A stretch of 7,439 bases of DNA from an uncultured Bacteroidota bacterium. Lineage in GTDB: Bacteria; Bacteroidota; Bacteroidia; Chitinophagales; S012-47. Shown here one piece after another: positions 6,794-7,439 of the stretch (position 1 is its first letter; the number at the start of each line of letters is the position of its first letter). The position numbers and the translations under genes were made by a program. The stretch lies in assembly GCA_913062655.1 (NCBI GenBank), contig CAJXXO010000130.1, positions 1 to 7,439 of the forward strand, in the 5' to 3' direction. Under the pieces are notes generated by a model, which was not told where the DNA came from, searched no databases, and was given only the letters and a program-made list of their open reading frames with translations.

Positions 6794-6827
6794 TTGCATA
6801 GAGAATTCATCTCGCTGTTGACACCGT
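6778..6827. repeat. Inverted repeat overlapping upstream ORF 1 and the P2 -33 box
   Basis: ACGGTGTGAAC (6778-6788) and GTTGACACCGT (6817-6827) pair at 10 of 11 positions. Between them GAGA (6801-6804) and TCTC (6810-6813) can form a small inner stem. The right arm contains the TTG -33 box of promoter P2. No T run follows, so it is not a normal terminator. It may act as an RNA fold in P1 transcripts or as a protein-binding site in DNA. Confidence 0.45.
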
Positions 6828-6848
6828 GTAAAATATACACTACATTTG
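6818..6848 (+). promoter_or_regulatory. Putative proximal promoter P2 with operator-like inverted repeat in its spacer
   Basis: TTG (6818-6820, in GTTGAC), a 20-base spacer, then TACATTTG (6841-6848), an exact match to the Bacteroidota -7 consensus TAnnTTTG. This is the best promoter in the window. The spacer contains GTGTA-AAATA-TACAC (6826-6840), with perfect 5-base inverted arms directly abutting the -7 box, and ACAC-C-GTGT at 6821-6829. A repressor bound there would block polymerase. Transcription would begin near 6855, giving a leader of about 168 bases. Confidence 0.65.
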
Positions 6849-6931
6849 TCTTGCGTAATTGTTGGTTAGTTCGTTTTCGCGAAGTAAGGTAGAGGCGTGA
6901 TTGTAGAAATAAGCGTTGTTTTGCCTGCTTC

Positions 6932-6979
6932 CGTCAAAATACCCCACCCCCGTCAGGTAACAGACGGACGATTTTGACG
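6932..6979 (+). promoter_or_regulatory. Nested hairpin in the leader of the secreted-protein gene
   Basis: Outer stem: CGTCAAAAT (6932-6940) pairs perfectly with ATTTTGACG (6971-6979). Inner stem: CCGTC (6950-6954) pairs with GACGG (6963-6967) around the loop AGGTAACA. A second CCGTC at 6931-6935 could pair with the same GACGG, giving a mutually exclusive alternative fold. A C-rich internal strand (6941-6949) lies between the stems. The structure ends one base before the ATG of upstream ORF 2. It matches no riboswitch class that I recognise. Confidence 0.55.
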
Positions 6980-6980
6980 T

Positions 6981-7013
6981 ATGAAACAATTGTATGGTGC
7001 TTCGCCACGATAA
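6981..7013 (+). CDS. Possible 10-residue leader peptide (upstream ORF 2)
   Basis: ATG at 6981 to TAA at 7011-7013 encodes MKQLYGASPR. It begins one base after the nested hairpin and stops 9 bases before the ATG of the secreted-protein gene, in the same frame. Such placement would allow translational coupling. It is equally the nearest in-frame stop that rules out a longer N-terminus for the main gene. There is no independent evidence that it is translated. Confidence 0.2.
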   Translation: MKQLYGASPR

Positions 7014-7022
7014 ACTGCTATT

Positions 7023-7439
7023 ATGAAACCCAATTTTACGCTTCAACTGTTTAAGGGAAGTGCAAAGCCGATGCTGTCACTAATCGCTTTGTTTACCTTT
7101 TTCGGACTTTCTCAAAAAGCTTCTGGTCAAACCTGTTCTATTATTGAGAGCGGATGCCAAGAGAATACTGTTACGTATGCTTGTGCAGATACGAGTATTG
7201 ATGGTAACCTATCTTCCTTTGTAGACTGGGGGTGGGCGCCTACCTATACCTTAGATTGTGGTTCGGGTGGTGATGATACAAAGTTTATCATGTCGTTCGA
7301 TCTCCCTGAATCGCAGAACACTTGTTGGCGGTATTCTAACGTACAGCGAATTGGTACTGGGGGGGGAAGGTTACGTTTGTACCAATCAACAGGAACACCT
7401 GGATCAGGGATTACTAGTGACACCTGGTTCGAGTCGCCC
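7023..7439 (+). CDS. Secreted cysteine-containing protein of unknown function, N-terminal part (runs off the window)
   Basis: Open to the window edge (139 codons, no stop), so this is the start of a longer gene. The N-terminus is a Sec signal peptide: basic/polar residues 1-16 (K2, K11, K15), a hydrophobic core LSLIALFTFFGL (18-29), and a likely cleavage site after SGQ (34-36). There is no lipobox cysteine at that site, so a lipoprotein is unlikely. The mature part is rich in T, S, G and D and has five cysteines by residue 101 (C38, C45, C54, C79, C101), which could form disulfides outside the cytoplasm. I do not recognise a domain. In this phylum such proteins are often large cell-surface proteins with a C-terminal type IX secretion signal, but that end is not visible. 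Start: TAA at 7011-7013 is the in-frame stop upstream, so ATG 7023 is the first start; ATG 7071 (M17) would also leave a usable signal peptide. The gene has a long structured leader and an 8-G run at 7359-7366. Confidence 0.8.
   Translation, partial: MKPNFTLQLFKGSAKPMLSLIALFTFFGLSQKASGQTCSIIESGCQENTVTYACADTSIDGNLSSFVDWGWAPTYTLDCGSGGDDTKFIMSFDLPESQNTCWRYSNVQRIGTGGGRLRLYQSTGTPGSGITSDTWFESP

Noticed and set aside
6840..7046. 68-codon reverse-strand reading frame in the leader region
   Set aside because: It runs antisense through the consensus promoter P2, the nested hairpin and the next gene's start, and no domain or promoter supports it.
1..7439. CRISPR array, transposon ends, phage genes or a defence/toxin system
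   Set aside because: No regularly spaced repeats, transposase or integrase motifs, or toxin-antitoxin pairs are visible; the full-length genes are all familiar housekeeping or metabolic families.

Overview
The window looks like chromosomal DNA of a Bacteroidota (Bacteroidetes) species. The upstream regions carry the phylum's characteristic -7 element (TAnnTTTG) with a TTG/TTTG-like -33 box about 20 bases upstream. Start codons lack clear Shine-Dalgarno sequences, and the proteins have the flavour of this phylum. I cannot place it below phylum from sequence alone; an environmental, aerobic Saprospiria/Cytophagia-type organism would fit.

Layout, all genes on the + strand. (1) 1-2000: a tightly packed run of a family 2 glycosyltransferase C-terminal part, an ECF-type sigma factor and rsmG (16S rRNA G527 methyltransferase). 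The first two overlap by 10 bases and the next two are 4 bases apart, so they are probably co-transcribed. The glycosyltransferase is missing its N-terminal half and shows signs of a frameshift at the left edge. (2) 2001-3429: a 99-base gap with a perfect 18-base inverted repeat over a putative promoter, then a type II sulfide:quinone oxidoreductase and a clear rho-independent terminator. (3) 3446-6367: dprA (DNA uptake/recombination mediator), then pckA (ATP-dependent PEP carboxykinase) with its own promoter and a strong terminator. (4) 6368-7022: 655 bases without a convincing long gene. The first half holds weak repeats and hairpins. The second half is a structured leader with two Bacteroidota-type promoters, two very short ORFs (11 and 10 codons), a cluster of GTGT/ACAC half-sites and a nested hairpin. 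(5) 7023-7439: the 5' end of a secreted, cysteine-containing protein with a signal peptide, running off the right edge, with an 8-G homopolymer in its coding sequence.

The five central genes are ordinary housekeeping or metabolic genes: transcription control, ribosome modification, sulfide detoxification/respiration, DNA processing and gluconeogenesis. They are neighbours rather than one pathway. I see no CRISPR array, phage, transposon, toxin-antitoxin or defence system. The part that is not routine is the leader of the last gene (about 6690-7022), and the regulatory ideas about it are inference.
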